The notes under the pieces: model-generated
Databases searched by the model: none
Seen by the model: only the letters and a program-made list of their open reading frames with translations
Told to the model about the DNA's origin: nothing
Position numbers and translations under genes: made by a program
Part shown: positions 54,935 to 63,927 of the stretch, piece after piece
How the letters are laid out: each line of letters begins with the position of its first letter
Position numbering within the stretch: position 1 is the stretch's first letter
NCBI GenBank assembly: GCA_052169395.1
Contig: JBQNCN010000002.1
Span: 248,001-312,000 of the forward strand
Source: Fimenecus sp052169395
Lineage (GTDB): Bacteria; Bacillota; Clostridia; Oscillospirales; Acutalibacteraceae
Direction: 5' to 3'
Length of the DNA stretch: 64,000 nt

Positions 54935-56689
54935 TTAATTGTTGTTTAAATTTTTGCGCTGTTTAATAATGAATAAAATTAAAGCACCCAAGGCTATGGT
55001 CAAACCTGAAAATGTGAAAATCATTGTACCCATTCCACCTGTTGAAGGAAGAGAGAATCCTTTGGTATTTGCAACGCCTACAACAATTTGTCCTTGTGCG
55101 GCAGTTCCGTTACCCTCGGTAGCTTCGGAAACGGTGTAGCTCACAGTTTTTACATAAGCGGGAATATCACCTTCTGCTTTTACGGAATGCGGTGCACCTT
55201 CAGTCTGACCGTTTGAAAGCCAAAGGAGATTTCCGTCACTGTCTGTTGCCTGAACACCGAATTTTGATTCTGAAAGTTCTGAGGTATAGGTTATTTCTTT
55301 TGTTTTTACCGATGTGCCGAAGATACCTGAAGTATCTTTTGAAACAGAAATTTTGATTGGTTTAACTGCTTTTTTATATCCTGCAGGAGCATGTGTTTCC
55401 TTAAGCCAATAATCACCGGCAGAAATTCCGTTAAGAGCGGCAAATCCTTTATTGTCGGTTGTTAAAGTGCTTATAGGTGCACCTGTGCATTCTGCATTGT
55501 TGTAGATCTCAAATACGGCGCCCTGCAACTTTTCAGAATGATTTTCAGAATTATATTTGTTTAAAATGAGAGAATATGTGTATATAATTTCTTTATCCTC
55601 AATCTTACCATAGCCATTTTTATCGTTTGGACGATTCGGATCTCCCGGCTTATAGGTTGAGTTTTCATAAGGTGCATTTGAAAAAATAAGTTCCAATGTG
55701 TTGGGGTTTCCGTTTTGAGTTCCTGTTTGTGCATTTTCATTTAAAACAGCTTTATATTGTACGCTTAAATTTGAATATTGTTTTATTTTTTCGTAATCAT
55801 AATCGATATAGATTTTCTGTCCTTCAATGGTGATTTTGTATTCGTTGTTAAGAGTAAGAAGCGTTCCGGTTTGATCTCCGTCTGTATAGCCCTTTACTAT
55901 AAATTGTGCCGCCGTAGATTTCAGTGTTAAGCCGTTTGAAAGAGTATCTGCCATAAAGTAGGTGCGGTTTGTTGAGCCTTCAGGATAGGTTGGTACGGTG
56001 GAGGTGAGTTTAAAGCCTATTTCATCTCCTATTGAAGCGGTATGCTGTACTCCGTCAAGCTTTGTGCCGTTTTCTATATCTTTATTTGCTGTCGGCTTTG
56101 TGGTTTTCATAACAACATTGTATTTGTTGTATATTTTATATTGATTGTTCTCAACAAAAGGAACCACCTCTGCGGTAATGGTCTGATAAACAAAGGCACC
56201 CTTATTATTTCCGGAACCGACAAGGATATATTGCCCAAGTGGCAGATTGTTAAATACACCACGTCCGTCTGAAAGTGTGGTTGACGTTGCATTTGGAGAT
56301 ACGGTATTTGCAGGATTTTTAACAAATGCGGTAAATTCGCCTAAAAGTTTTTTGAGTGCAGCTGAATCCGTTGCAAACTTTGCACGATTGCAGTAATCCT
56401 CAACTGTAAGAGATGAATATTCCGGAGTGGCAGCTTTAAAGGCATTAAAGGTATCGGTGAAAGTAAAAGTTAACTGGCCGTCACTTTCTAAAACGGTGTT
56501 TACCACTTTGTAAGCGTTTAAAATGTCTCCATTATTTCCGGTTTCAACTGTTACGGAAGCTTTTGAGTTATTATTTGCAATTTCTTTTATTGCGTCATCT
56601 GCCGGTGTGCTTGAGGCAAATGCCGAAATTGCCAATAATGCTGCTAAAATAAATGAGATTAAAGATACAATAATTTTTTTCTTGTTCAT
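54935..56689 (-). CDS. Major pilin, SpaA-type isopeptide backbone protein (584 aa)
   Basis: A signal peptide (MNKKKIIVSLISFILAALLAISAFA), then a domain with NAYKVVNTV, then LPLGQYILVGSGNNKGAFVYQTI, an Ig-like isopeptide domain (about 200-340) and a CnaB domain with the E-box YWLKETHAPAGYKKA (about 433). The sortase signal is LPSTGG (near 553), followed by a hydrophobic span and KQRKN. The classic YPK pilin motif is not seen; YNVVMKT (Lys195) stands in the matching place and is the candidate linking Lys. AGGAG precedes the ATG. The neighbouring class C sortase supports the role as pilus shaft. Confidence 0.88.
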   Translation of the reverse strand: MNKKKIIVSLISFILAALLAISAFASSTPADDAIKEIANNNSKASVTVETGNNGDILNAYKVVNTVLESDGQLTFTFTDTFNAFKAATPEYSSLTVEDYCNRAKFATDSAALKKLLGEFTAFVKNPANTVSPNATSTTLSDGRGVFNNLPLGQYILVGSGNNKGAFVYQTITAEVVPFVENNQYKIYNKYNVVMKTTKPTANKDIENGTKLDGVQHTASIGDEIGFKLTSTVPTYPEGSTNRTYFMADTLSNGLTLKSTAAQFIVKGYTDGDQTGTLLTLNNEYKITIEGQKIYIDYDYEKIKQYSNLSVQYKAVLNENAQTGTQNGNPNTLELIFSNAPYENSTYKPGDPNRPNDKNGYGKIEDKEIIYTYSLILNKYNSENHSEKLQGAVFEIYNNAECTGAPISTLTTDNKGFAALNGISAGDYWLKETHAPAGYKKAVKPIKISVSKDTSGIFGTSVKTKEITYTSELSESKFGVQATDSDGNLLWLSNGQTEGAPHSVKAEGDIPAYVKTVSYTVSEATEGNGTAAQGQIVVGVANTKGFSLPSTGGMGTMIFTFSGLTIALGALILFIIKQRKNLNNN

Positions 56690-56743
56690 AAATCTTCTCC
56701 TTTTTAAATGATTTTATATTGATAATTATTGTAGACATATAAA

Positions 56744-59700
56744 TTAATGCGAACTTGTTAAATCATATTTTCGTTTTAATAAGATAAATGATGTGGTTGT
56801 TACAAGAAATAACCCTATAGTTTTATAAAAATAGGATGAAATACCGCCTGTTTTTGGAAGGATTTGGGTATTTTTTGGAAGAGTATTAGTCATTGTTATT
56901 ATACCGCTTCGGATTCCGTCATTATTTTCATAGGTTACGCTACAGTCTTTCGGGAGATTTTTTTCCTTAATGTAATATTCATAAAGTATCTCATTACCCT
57001 GACTGTCTTTTGCACTGCTAGGTAATTTGTTGATAATTTTTTCCCAATTGTTTGAGGAGGATATGGTATATGTTCCATAAATAATATCATTTTCATTTCC
57101 TGTTGGATTTACGGAAGGCGGAGTGAAAACAAGTTCTTTCATTGATACTTCTCCTTCTGTTCCTTGTGGTGCAATATATCCTGAAAGTTCGATATTTTCA
57201 TTTAAAATAATAGTATATGTATATTCCCAAGTGCCATTATTCCATGTTCCTCCTATTTGTTTTTCTGATGATGGAAGTAAAGGGGCTCCATTTAAAAATA
57301 GGTTTGGTTTTGAATCTCTATATACATTTGTTTGCATTACTGTAAATGTAAGAGTTGTTTTTAAAGGATACTGATATTCTTTTTTCCAAAAATCATTTCC
57401 GTAGCGTTTTTCTTTTATATCTGCTGTAAAATTTATATTGGTTGAAGATTCCGCAGATTTTGCCCTTTGATATAATTCAAATTCAACATTACCTATTTTA
57501 TTTATTGTATTTCCGTCACTGTCAATCCAATTTTTTTTAACCTTAAGGCTTATAAGACTTGATTTATTGGGTCTGTAAAGAGTACTTCCGGGTAAAAGAG
57601 CATCACCATTGAAATTGGAGGGCATTGATGAAACCGAACTCATACTGTTCGGAAGATAAAAGTAGTATGGCGTAGGATCTATAATATAATTTTCAGGAGC
57701 ATTTTTTTCTATAAGCATATAAGCGGTGTTATATACAATATTAGATATTGTATATTTGCCGCCGGTCTCAGTGGTAAAGGTTTTGATTTTTTCATATTTT
57801 GATGTTTCCGAATTGTATTTGAAAAGATCAAATTCCGCTCCTGCAAGACCGACTCCGTAATTGCTGCTGTCGACCTTATAAAGTATGACACTGTTTGCAC
57901 TTATACCTGCTGCAGAATAGGTAATATCAGCAGTTATGCTTTTAGTTGTGGTTGGCGTTGTCTCAGAAATACCTTTTAAAACAGCCTTATTATCCACTGT
58001 AACGATTTTATTATTATTTGCAAAAGTGAAATATCGGTATTCAAAAATCAAAGGCTTGCCATCGGGAATATCCGCAGTAATTTTACAAATTGTTGTATTT
58101 CCATGTCTTTCCGTTTTATAAACAAAGCTGTATTCTTCCTTTGGAATCTCTTTCCCTTTGCTGCCATCGGGATTTCTTTCATAAAGATGAACTGAATTGT
58201 TATTAAGAGTTATTGTGGCAAGTGAACTTGCATGATTGTAATATGAAAGCGTATCTTCTAAAATCAGTCTATCGTTATTAGGTATAAGGTCATGCCCTTC
58301 AGGATTTATAGTAATTTGATAACATGCCGATTGACCGTCTTTGTCAAAGCTTCCGGATTTTGATAAGGCATTTTCATATTTGTTATATGTGATTTGTTGT
58401 GTTTGTTCGGATTTTCCTATAAGTTCTTCGTTGTGCTTCATCAAGACTTTATTGTGGAAATTTTTTTGAGTAAGTTCTTTAGGCCATTTATTCATATCAA
58501 TATCAGCTGTGAGTCTCAAAAGACATTTGTTTTTATTTATATATGTAAGATTTTCAGATGTAAGAGTTATTTCTATTTTATTATTGTCTTTAATTGAGTT
58601 TATGATTTGTTTGTTGATATCGCATGTCCCGTTGTTTTCATTCCATTTAAACAGGCTCTCCTCAGTACTTTTATTTGCAATTTGCATTGTAAGTGATTTA
58701 AAAATTAAACCGTCAGGCAGATTTTCATAGATAACCGTTTTTCCTGTGGTTGTTGTCGGTGTAAATTCAATAAACCATTCAATTTGTCCGTTGATTTCGT
58801 GGTATTCATGTTTTGTTTCAATCTCGTCTACGGGACTTTTTGCATCAAGTTTGTGCAAAACGGGTTTATATTCAATTTTTGGTTCTGTTTGAACCTTATG
58901 CTCTCCGCATTTAATAATACCTTTATTTTTAAACTGTTTTACAAGGTTTATGTCATCTATTGTTCCTGTGGACTGATAAGTAAATTGTATTGTTTTATTT
59001 TTTGGGATGGCATCTGTTTTTGATATAACAAAGCCATGGTTATTTATTTCAAGTTTATAACCCTTAATACCTGCAGCCTTAAAAGCGGCATCAATATTGT
59101 TCTTAAGAGTATTTTTTTGCGTTTCACTCATACTCTGTCCGTTTTGAAGTTCATCGGTATAAATCCATCCCGCCGGAATTTCAGCTTTGTCTGCATTTAT
59201 TTTTACAGTCCAGGTTATTGTTGCCGTTTTTTCATTTACCGAAATATTGTCGGCAGTTTTTGTAAGCGGAAGATAATCGCCGTTTCCTACCGTTGCTTCA
59301 GATGAAATTTTGTTGTTTGTGTGTGGATTATTCGGTGTAAGTACAGCGGTGTTTTTTACTCCATTTGTGCCTATATCCTGTGAAAACGGAGTACTGTATG
59401 TAAGTGTATAAACATCGGTCGAACCTTGAGGAAATGTATATGGCAGTGTTATATTTTTACTGTTCCCCTTAGAATCGCTCAAGGTTATTTGTGTTTCATT
59501 TGGAAGTGCACCGTCCTTGTATATATCATTAAGAACCCATTCGCTTATATTCGCTTTTGCTTCGTTTATCAAAATGCTCCATAGAATGCTGGTGCCGTCT
59601 GAAGATAGTTTACCGCTTTTTTGCAATAAATTATTTGTAATTGTAAATTTAATTTGACTGTATTCAGTTATGGATTTGTCTTGTTTGTTTTTAGCGATTG

Positions 59701-60670
59701 CGGTTGCCCTGTTGGTAAAATCTTTGCTTCCGTTTATAATGTCGGAATATTTTCCGTTGTATTTTATGGTGTATGTTTCATTTTCGTAAAGTTTTGAAGG
59801 CAGCGTAAGTGAAAAATTCTCATCTCCGGGAACGGCATTTATAACGCAATTTTTTGTGATATCTGTTCCGCTGCTGTTTAAAACCTGAAGCCCGTCAAGA
59901 TATTTTATACCGCCTGCCATATGATCAAGTATTTGGGGAGCGGTAGCGGTTCCGTTTTTACTCGTTACTGTTATGGTGAAAGAAACGGTTCCTTCGGCGG
60001 CATTTGTTATGCTATATGATTTTTTTATAGATAAGTCATCGTTTTCGGGAGAGCCTTCCGTTATACGTAAAACTATTGTGGATCCGCCTATGTTAATAGG
60101 TTTACTTTGTTCGCCTTCCGTCTGAATATCTGAAACTTTTGTTTCAAATGATATAAATCCTAAAAGATCAACTCCCGATATATCTTGTCCATTTAAATCC
60201 TTATGATTTTTGTTATTAAGTGCATATTCATCTAAAAAAGTGATGCTTATAAGTCCGGTTTCACTTATTGTATAGTTTCCGCAGTAATTTCCGGTTTTGT
60301 CAATAACTCTTCCGCTGTCGGCTTTGGCTGTTTTTATAACGTCGGGAAGTTTATAGGTTATTGTGTTTGTGGAATCAAGTGAATTTGGCGGAATTGTGTA
60401 TTCAATTCTGAAACGCAGAGAATCATTTTTATTTACAACGGCATTGTTTAAATCTATATCAATATAATCATTACTTCCTGAGGTTGCACGTTGAACGCTT
60501 GTTGAGGTTATCCATTGTGAAAAGTCTTTTCCGCCGTTTGTATGCCCCGTAAGTTTTAGATACCAAAAAACCGTTGTAATAATTGATACTATAAATAATA
60601 CAATTATTACATTTAAAGTTGTTATCAACTTATAATTTTCTCTTAATTTTTTTGGATTACCAATTTGCAA
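56744..60670 (-). CDS. Large LPXTG pilus-tip adhesin (1308 aa)
   Basis: It starts with a signal-anchor type helix (about 15-38, LITTLNVIIVLFIVSIITTVFWYL). Several tandem all-beta domains of the isopeptide/DUF11-like type follow (recurring DxxxGAxLxW-like strands, for example KSGKLSSDGTSILWSILINEAKANISEW and LTKTADNISVNEKTATITWTVKINADKAEIP). A CnaB domain follows (GLAGAEFDLFKYN to YMLIEKNAPENYI, about 925-985). The end is LPKTGG with a membrane span and KRKYD. It is likely the minor, host-facing pilin placed at the tip. First large gene of the operon, 54 bp before the major pilin, whose leader is in that gap. Confidence 0.85.
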   Translation of the reverse strand: MQIGNPKKLRENYKLITTLNVIIVLFIVSIITTVFWYLKLTGHTNGGKDFSQWITSTSVQRATSGSNDYIDIDLNNAVVNKNDSLRFRIEYTIPPNSLDSTNTITYKLPDVIKTAKADSGRVIDKTGNYCGNYTISETGLISITFLDEYALNNKNHKDLNGQDISGVDLLGFISFETKVSDIQTEGEQSKPINIGGSTIVLRITEGSPENDDLSIKKSYSITNAAEGTVSFTITVTSKNGTATAPQILDHMAGGIKYLDGLQVLNSSGTDITKNCVINAVPGDENFSLTLPSKLYENETYTIKYNGKYSDIINGSKDFTNRATAIAKNKQDKSITEYSQIKFTITNNLLQKSGKLSSDGTSILWSILINEAKANISEWVLNDIYKDGALPNETQITLSDSKGNSKNITLPYTFPQGSTDVYTLTYSTPFSQDIGTNGVKNTAVLTPNNPHTNNKISSEATVGNGDYLPLTKTADNISVNEKTATITWTVKINADKAEIPAGWIYTDELQNGQSMSETQKNTLKNNIDAAFKAAGIKGYKLEINNHGFVISKTDAIPKNKTIQFTYQSTGTIDDINLVKQFKNKGIIKCGEHKVQTEPKIEYKPVLHKLDAKSPVDEIETKHEYHEINGQIEWFIEFTPTTTTGKTVIYENLPDGLIFKSLTMQIANKSTEESLFKWNENNGTCDINKQIINSIKDNNKIEITLTSENLTYINKNKCLLRLTADIDMNKWPKELTQKNFHNKVLMKHNEELIGKSEQTQQITYNKYENALSKSGSFDKDGQSACYQITINPEGHDLIPNNDRLILEDTLSYYNHASSLATITLNNNSVHLYERNPDGSKGKEIPKEEYSFVYKTERHGNTTICKITADIPDGKPLIFEYRYFTFANNNKIVTVDNKAVLKGISETTPTTTKSITADITYSAAGISANSVILYKVDSSNYGVGLAGAEFDLFKYNSETSKYEKIKTFTTETGGKYTISNIVYNTAYMLIEKNAPENYIIDPTPYYFYLPNSMSSVSSMPSNFNGDALLPGSTLYRPNKSSLISLKVKKNWIDSDGNTINKIGNVEFELYQRAKSAESSTNINFTADIKEKRYGNDFWKKEYQYPLKTTLTFTVMQTNVYRDSKPNLFLNGAPLLPSSEKQIGGTWNNGTWEYTYTIILNENIELSGYIAPQGTEGEVSMKELVFTPPSVNPTGNENDIIYGTYTISSSNNWEKIINKLPSSAKDSQGNEILYEYYIKEKNLPKDCSVTYENNDGIRSGIITMTNTLPKNTQILPKTGGISSYFYKTIGLFLVTTTSFILLKRKYDLTSSH

Positions 60671-60673
60671 ATA

Positions 60674-61279
60674 TTATTCTCCTATGTAGAATCGTTTTAT
60701 ATTTTTTATTGGAAAAATACGATAAATGATTTTTCCCTCTATTGTATCCTTTGAAATAAATCCGATATCACTGTTTCTACTGTCAATTGATGTGCAAATG
60801 TTGTCACCGAGTACAAAATATTTGTTTTCGGGGACGGTTATAGGGAATTTGAGGTGAGTAAGTTTTGATTTTTCGATTTTTTCATAGGAATTTTTTAATA
60901 CCGTTCCATTTATTGTTAAAGATCCGTCTTCGGTAATGTCAATAACATCTTCACCTATAGCAACCACTCTTTTTATTAAAATTTTATTTTGATAGTGAAA
61001 AGCACATAAATCACCGCGTTTAAATTTTGTACATTTTCTTAAAACGCATATATTGCCTTGTGTAAGTGTAGGTTCCATGCTTATGCCGGTAATTTGAACG
61101 ACAGAAAAGAAATACGATGAGATAAGTACCGCAATTGCTGCTGCAATTATGATATAGCTTAAATTTGTAAATATTTGTTTTTTGAATAAATTCTTGTTTT
61201 CAATTCTTTCGAGTTCGGCTTTTATTTCATTGGAACTCGGAATATTATTTTTTTTAGGATTGGATTTAAATGTTCTCAT
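60674..61279 (-). CDS. Signal peptidase I, pilus-locus type
   Basis: A protein of 201 residues with one membrane helix (about 40-63), the catalytic Ser67 in TGISMEPTL and Lys103 in ILIKRVVA, and the GDN/SxDSR box (FVLGDNICTSIDSRNSD). Signal peptidase genes within pilus operons help process or assemble pilins; here it lies three bases before the adhesin gene. Its own N-terminal extension is charged and cytoplasmic. Confidence 0.9.
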   Translation of the reverse strand: MRTFKSNPKKNNIPSSNEIKAELERIENKNLFKKQIFTNLSYIIIAAAIAVLISSYFFSVVQITGISMEPTLTQGNICVLRKCTKFKRGDLCAFHYQNKILIKRVVAIGEDVIDITEDGSLTINGTVLKNSYEKIEKSKLTHLKFPITVPENKYFVLGDNICTSIDSRNSDIGFISKDTIEGKIIYRIFPIKNIKRFYIGE

Positions 61280-61319
61280 GCTTATTTTTTATAATAAAAA
61301 CATTAAAATAAAATATATT

Positions 61320-61571
61320 TTAAATTTGTTTTGCAGTAGCTTTTATACTTTTAATATATATGTCTGCAGTTTTCTGTGCGGCATTTAGCAAACTTGAAAC
61401 CTGTGCGGCAGCATCGGCAAGTGAACCCGCTTTTGAAAATATAAGTTTTGTGTCGGATAATTTTTCCTCAAGTCTTTTATTTTCTTTTTTTAGCTTTTGA
61501 TTCTCTTCGGAAGCTTCAAGCAAAAGTTGAAGAAGTTCTCTACGATTTAACTTCTTTAAATTATTTTTCAT
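61320..61571 (-). CDS. Small coiled-coil protein at the head of the pilus operon (83 aa)
   Basis: LLQLLLEASEENQKLKKENKRLEEKLSDTKLIFSKAGSLADAAAQVSSLL is a strong coiled coil followed by an amphipathic Ala-rich helix. No membrane anchor. AAAGGTGAT precedes the ATG. It lies 41 bp before the signal peptidase gene on the same strand, so it is probably part of the pilus transcript. I do not recognise a function. Confidence 0.7.
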   Translation of the reverse strand: MKNNLKKLNRRELLQLLLEASEENQKLKKENKRLEEKLSDTKLIFSKAGSLADAAAQVSSLLNAAQKTADIYIKSIKATAKQI

Positions 61572-61884
61572 TTTATCACCTTTGAATAGAAATAAAATTT
61601 AGAGTATTGTATAGCCAACAATAAAAAACACAAGAGATGGTTTGTTTTTAAGTGATTGTTTTGAAATAAGTGTAATGATATTATATATATATATATATAT
61701 ATATCAATATATATTGAACAACATTTGTATATTTCTATATTTTAATCAAACAACATAATAATTTTACATTTTATTGTTGTAAATATACAATTGAAATGCT
61801 AAATAAATAACAAAACATATAGTTTTAATATGAAATAAGGTGGAATACGGCTTGCTGAAAATATATTAAATTTTAAGTCTAAAA
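61572..61884. other. AT-rich upstream region of the pilus operon with a TA run
   Basis: About 310 bases without a gene. A (TA)n run (61681-61704) followed by ATATATATTG forms a simple repeat that could change length by slippage and so vary pilus expression. No confident promoter. Confidence 0.45.
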
Positions 61885-61913
61885 AACTCTCTTGACAATT
61901 TGTCAAGAGAGTT
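61885..61913 (-). terminator. gpmA terminator
   Basis: AACTCTCTTGACA/TGTCAAGAGAGTT, a perfect 13-bp stem with a three-base loop. Read on the minus strand it is followed by a T-run. It lies 13 bases past the gpmA stop. Confidence 0.88.
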
Positions 61914-61925
61914 GGAACTTTTAGA

Positions 61926-62669
61926 TTATTTTGCTTTACCCTGATTTGCAACCTTATTCATTTTTGCCGCGATCGCATCGGGATCACCGAGGAATTTTTT
62001 TGAAACCATTTCAAGATTTTCATCAAGCTCATAAACAAGCGGAATACCTGTTGGAAGATTTACCTTTTTAATTTCTTCGGGAGTAAGCTTTTCAAAGTAC
62101 ATTACAAGAGCTCTAAGGGAATTTCCGTGAGCGGCGATAAGTACTCTTTTGCCTTCTCTAATTTTAGGTGCTATTTCTTTTTCATAGAAAGGAACCGTTC
62201 TTGCAATGGTGTCCTTAAGGCTTTCTGTAAGCGGAAGGTCCTTCGGGTCAACTGTTCTGAACATTGCCTGCTTTGCGGGGTTTCTGTCGTCGTTCTCTTC
62301 AAGTACGGGCGGTGCAATGTCATATGAGCGACGCCATGTAAGCACCTGATCCTCTCCGAATTTCTCTGCAGTTTCACTTTTGTTAAGCCCCTGAAGCGCA
62401 CCGTAGTGGCGCTCATTAAGCTCCCACGCTTTATTAACCGGCAGCCATTCACGATCCATTGATAAAAGAGCGTTGTTAAGTGTGTGAATTGCCCTCTTTA
62501 AATATGAGGTATAGCAAAGGTCAAAGTCAAGTCCCTCTTCTTTCATAAGTCTGCCTGCTTCAAGAGCTTCTTTTTTGCCGGTTTCAGAAAGCTCAACATC
62601 GGTCCAGCCCGTAAATCTGTTTGCTAAATTCCATTCGCTTTCGCCGTGGCGAACAAGTACAAGTTTCAT
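61926..62669 (-). CDS. gpmA: 2,3-bisphosphoglycerate-dependent phosphoglycerate mutase
   Basis: A protein of 247 residues starting MKLVLVRHGESEWNLANRFTGWTDVELSETG, with the phospho-accepting His8. The second catalytic His is in AAHGNSLRALV, and LNERHYGALQGLNK is the dPGM signature. It interconverts 3- and 2-phosphoglycerate in glycolysis. AGGAG precedes the ATG; a TTGAAA-17-TATAAT promoter lies just upstream. Confidence 0.96.
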   Translation of the reverse strand: MKLVLVRHGESEWNLANRFTGWTDVELSETGKKEALEAGRLMKEEGLDFDLCYTSYLKRAIHTLNNALLSMDREWLPVNKAWELNERHYGALQGLNKSETAEKFGEDQVLTWRRSYDIAPPVLEENDDRNPAKQAMFRTVDPKDLPLTESLKDTIARTVPFYEKEIAPKIREGKRVLIAAHGNSLRALVMYFEKLTPEEIKKVNLPTGIPLVYELDENLEMVSKKFLGDPDAIAAKMNKVANQGKAK

Positions 62670-62697
62670 AGTAACTCCTCTTTATTTTGATGACTAA

Positions 62698-62726
62698 ATT
62701 ATAGCTTTTATTGAGTTTTATTTCAA
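62698..62726 (-). promoter_or_regulatory. gpmA promoter
   Basis: On the minus strand TTGAAA (62726-62721), 17 bp, TATAAT (62703-62698), about 30 bases before the ATG. Confidence 0.75.
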
Positions 62727-62884
62727 TATAAAGTATTTGAATTTTCAGTTCACCAAGGTTTTTTTGACAAACAACGGATTTTACGGTATGTTTCAATAAA
62801 CGGAAATGATTCCAATGTGCAATTTAAATTAGAATGTTTAATATAATTTTTATTATTTAATAGGGCGGCGTTTTCTCGATTTTA

Positions 62885-62913
62885 TTGAAAACAATATGTC
62901 TCTGTGTTAAAAT
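62885..62913 (+). promoter_or_regulatory. yebC-family gene promoter
   Basis: TTGAAA (62885-62890), 17 bp, TAAAAT (62908-62913), about 30 bases before the ATG. Confidence 0.7.
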
Positions 62914-62944
62914 AAAAAAGAATAAAAATTAAGGAAGGATAAAT

Positions 62945-63685
62945 ATGTCAGGGCATTCCAAGTGGAGTACAATTAAAAGAAAAAAAGAAAAGACGGATAA
63001 TGCAAGAGCAAAGGTCTTTACTAAAATAGGCAGGGAGATTGCAGTTGCCGTTAAAGAGGGAGGAGCGGATCCCGCCGCAAATTCAAAGCTTAAGGATTGC
63101 ATTGCCAAGGCAAAGTCGATGAATGTTCCGAACGACAACATCGAAAGAATTATAAAAAAGGCTGCCGGAGAAACGGATGCCACAAACTATGAAAATGTAC
63201 TTTATGAGGGCTATGGCCCGTCGGGAATTGCCGTTATGGTTGAGGCGCTTACCGATAACCGCAACCGCACGGCAGGCAATTTAAGGCATTATTTTGATAA
63301 ATTCGGCGGTAATTTAGGCACTAACGGCTGCGTTTCATTTATGTTCACGCACGAGGGCGTTATTTTAATTGAAAAGGAAAATGCCGATGAGGATAAGCTT
63401 ATGGAGGACGCCATTGAGGCGGGGGCTTCCGACCTTTTAACTGATGGAGATGTTTTTGAAATAAGAACGGATGCTTCGGATTTGGGTGCGGTGCGTGATG
63501 CACTTGAGGAAAAAGGATATAAGTATATTTCTGCTGAGGTGGAGTATATTCCTAGTTCAACTGTTGACCTTTCAATCGCTGAGGATGCTGAAAAAATGAT
63601 GAAAATGACTGATTTGTTTGATGATGATGATGATATTCAGAATTACTATCACAATTGGGGCAATGAAGAAAGTTTCGATATTTAA
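62945..63685 (+). CDS. yebC: YebC/PmpR-family protein (TACO1-like)
   Basis: A protein of 246 residues, SGHSKWSTIKRKKEKTDNARAKVFTKIGREIAVAVKEGGADPAANSKLKDCIAKAKSMNVPNDNIERIIKKAAGE, the family's invariant N-terminus. YEGYGPSGIAVMVEALTDNRNRTAGNLRHYFDKFGGNLG follows. The acidic tail (LFDDDDDIQNYYHNWGN) is usual. Members act as transcription regulators or as translation factors that help ribosomes through proline stretches; sequence does not decide which. AAGGAAGG precedes the ATG. Confidence 0.95.
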   Translation: MSGHSKWSTIKRKKEKTDNARAKVFTKIGREIAVAVKEGGADPAANSKLKDCIAKAKSMNVPNDNIERIIKKAAGETDATNYENVLYEGYGPSGIAVMVEALTDNRNRTAGNLRHYFDKFGGNLGTNGCVSFMFTHEGVILIEKENADEDKLMEDAIEAGASDLLTDGDVFEIRTDASDLGAVRDALEEKGYKYISAEVEYIPSSTVDLSIAEDAEKMMKMTDLFDDDDDIQNYYHNWGNEESFDI

Positions 63686-63699
63686 ACAATTAAAAAATA

Positions 63700-63726
63700 A
63701 AAAAGGTGGTTTTGCCACCTTTTTTA
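63700..63726 (+). terminator. yebC-family gene terminator
   Basis: AAAAGGTGG/CCACCTTTT with a TTTTG loop and T-run, 15 bases after the stop. Confidence 0.88.
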
Positions 63727-63819
63727 TCTATCTGGAGTATATCGGAAACGTTGTTTAGGGATGTGAAGAATTGTTTATAAGTTTTAGATAAAGATGTTTG
63801 CTCTCTTTTGATATTTAAC

Positions 63820-63927
63820 TTATTTGCTTTTTCTGTTTTTACAATTAGGACAATTACTACAGCAACCAGAACAACTGTTATGATGGGTCACAGAATTATC
63901 TTTTTTGTTTTTTTCATTTTTCCTCAT
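63820..63927 (-). CDS. Tiny Cys-rich peptide ORF (35 aa)
   Basis: On the minus strand AAGGAAG lies close before an ATG. The ORF is Lys/Asn-rich at first and then has five Cys in HNSCSGCCSNCPNCKN, a metal-binding-like spacing, before a basic end and TAA. It is too short for most gene finders. The Shine-Dalgarno and the Cys spacing are the only support; it might be a metal-handling peptide. The rest of 63727-64000 shows no other gene. Confidence 0.45.
   Translation of the reverse strand: MRKNEKNKKDNSVTHHNSCSGCCSNCPNCKNRKSK

Noticed and set aside
58394..59305. Plus-strand ORFs opposite the large adhesin
   Set aside because: They lie antisense to repeated beta domains, are hydrophobic by composition and lack ribosome sites.
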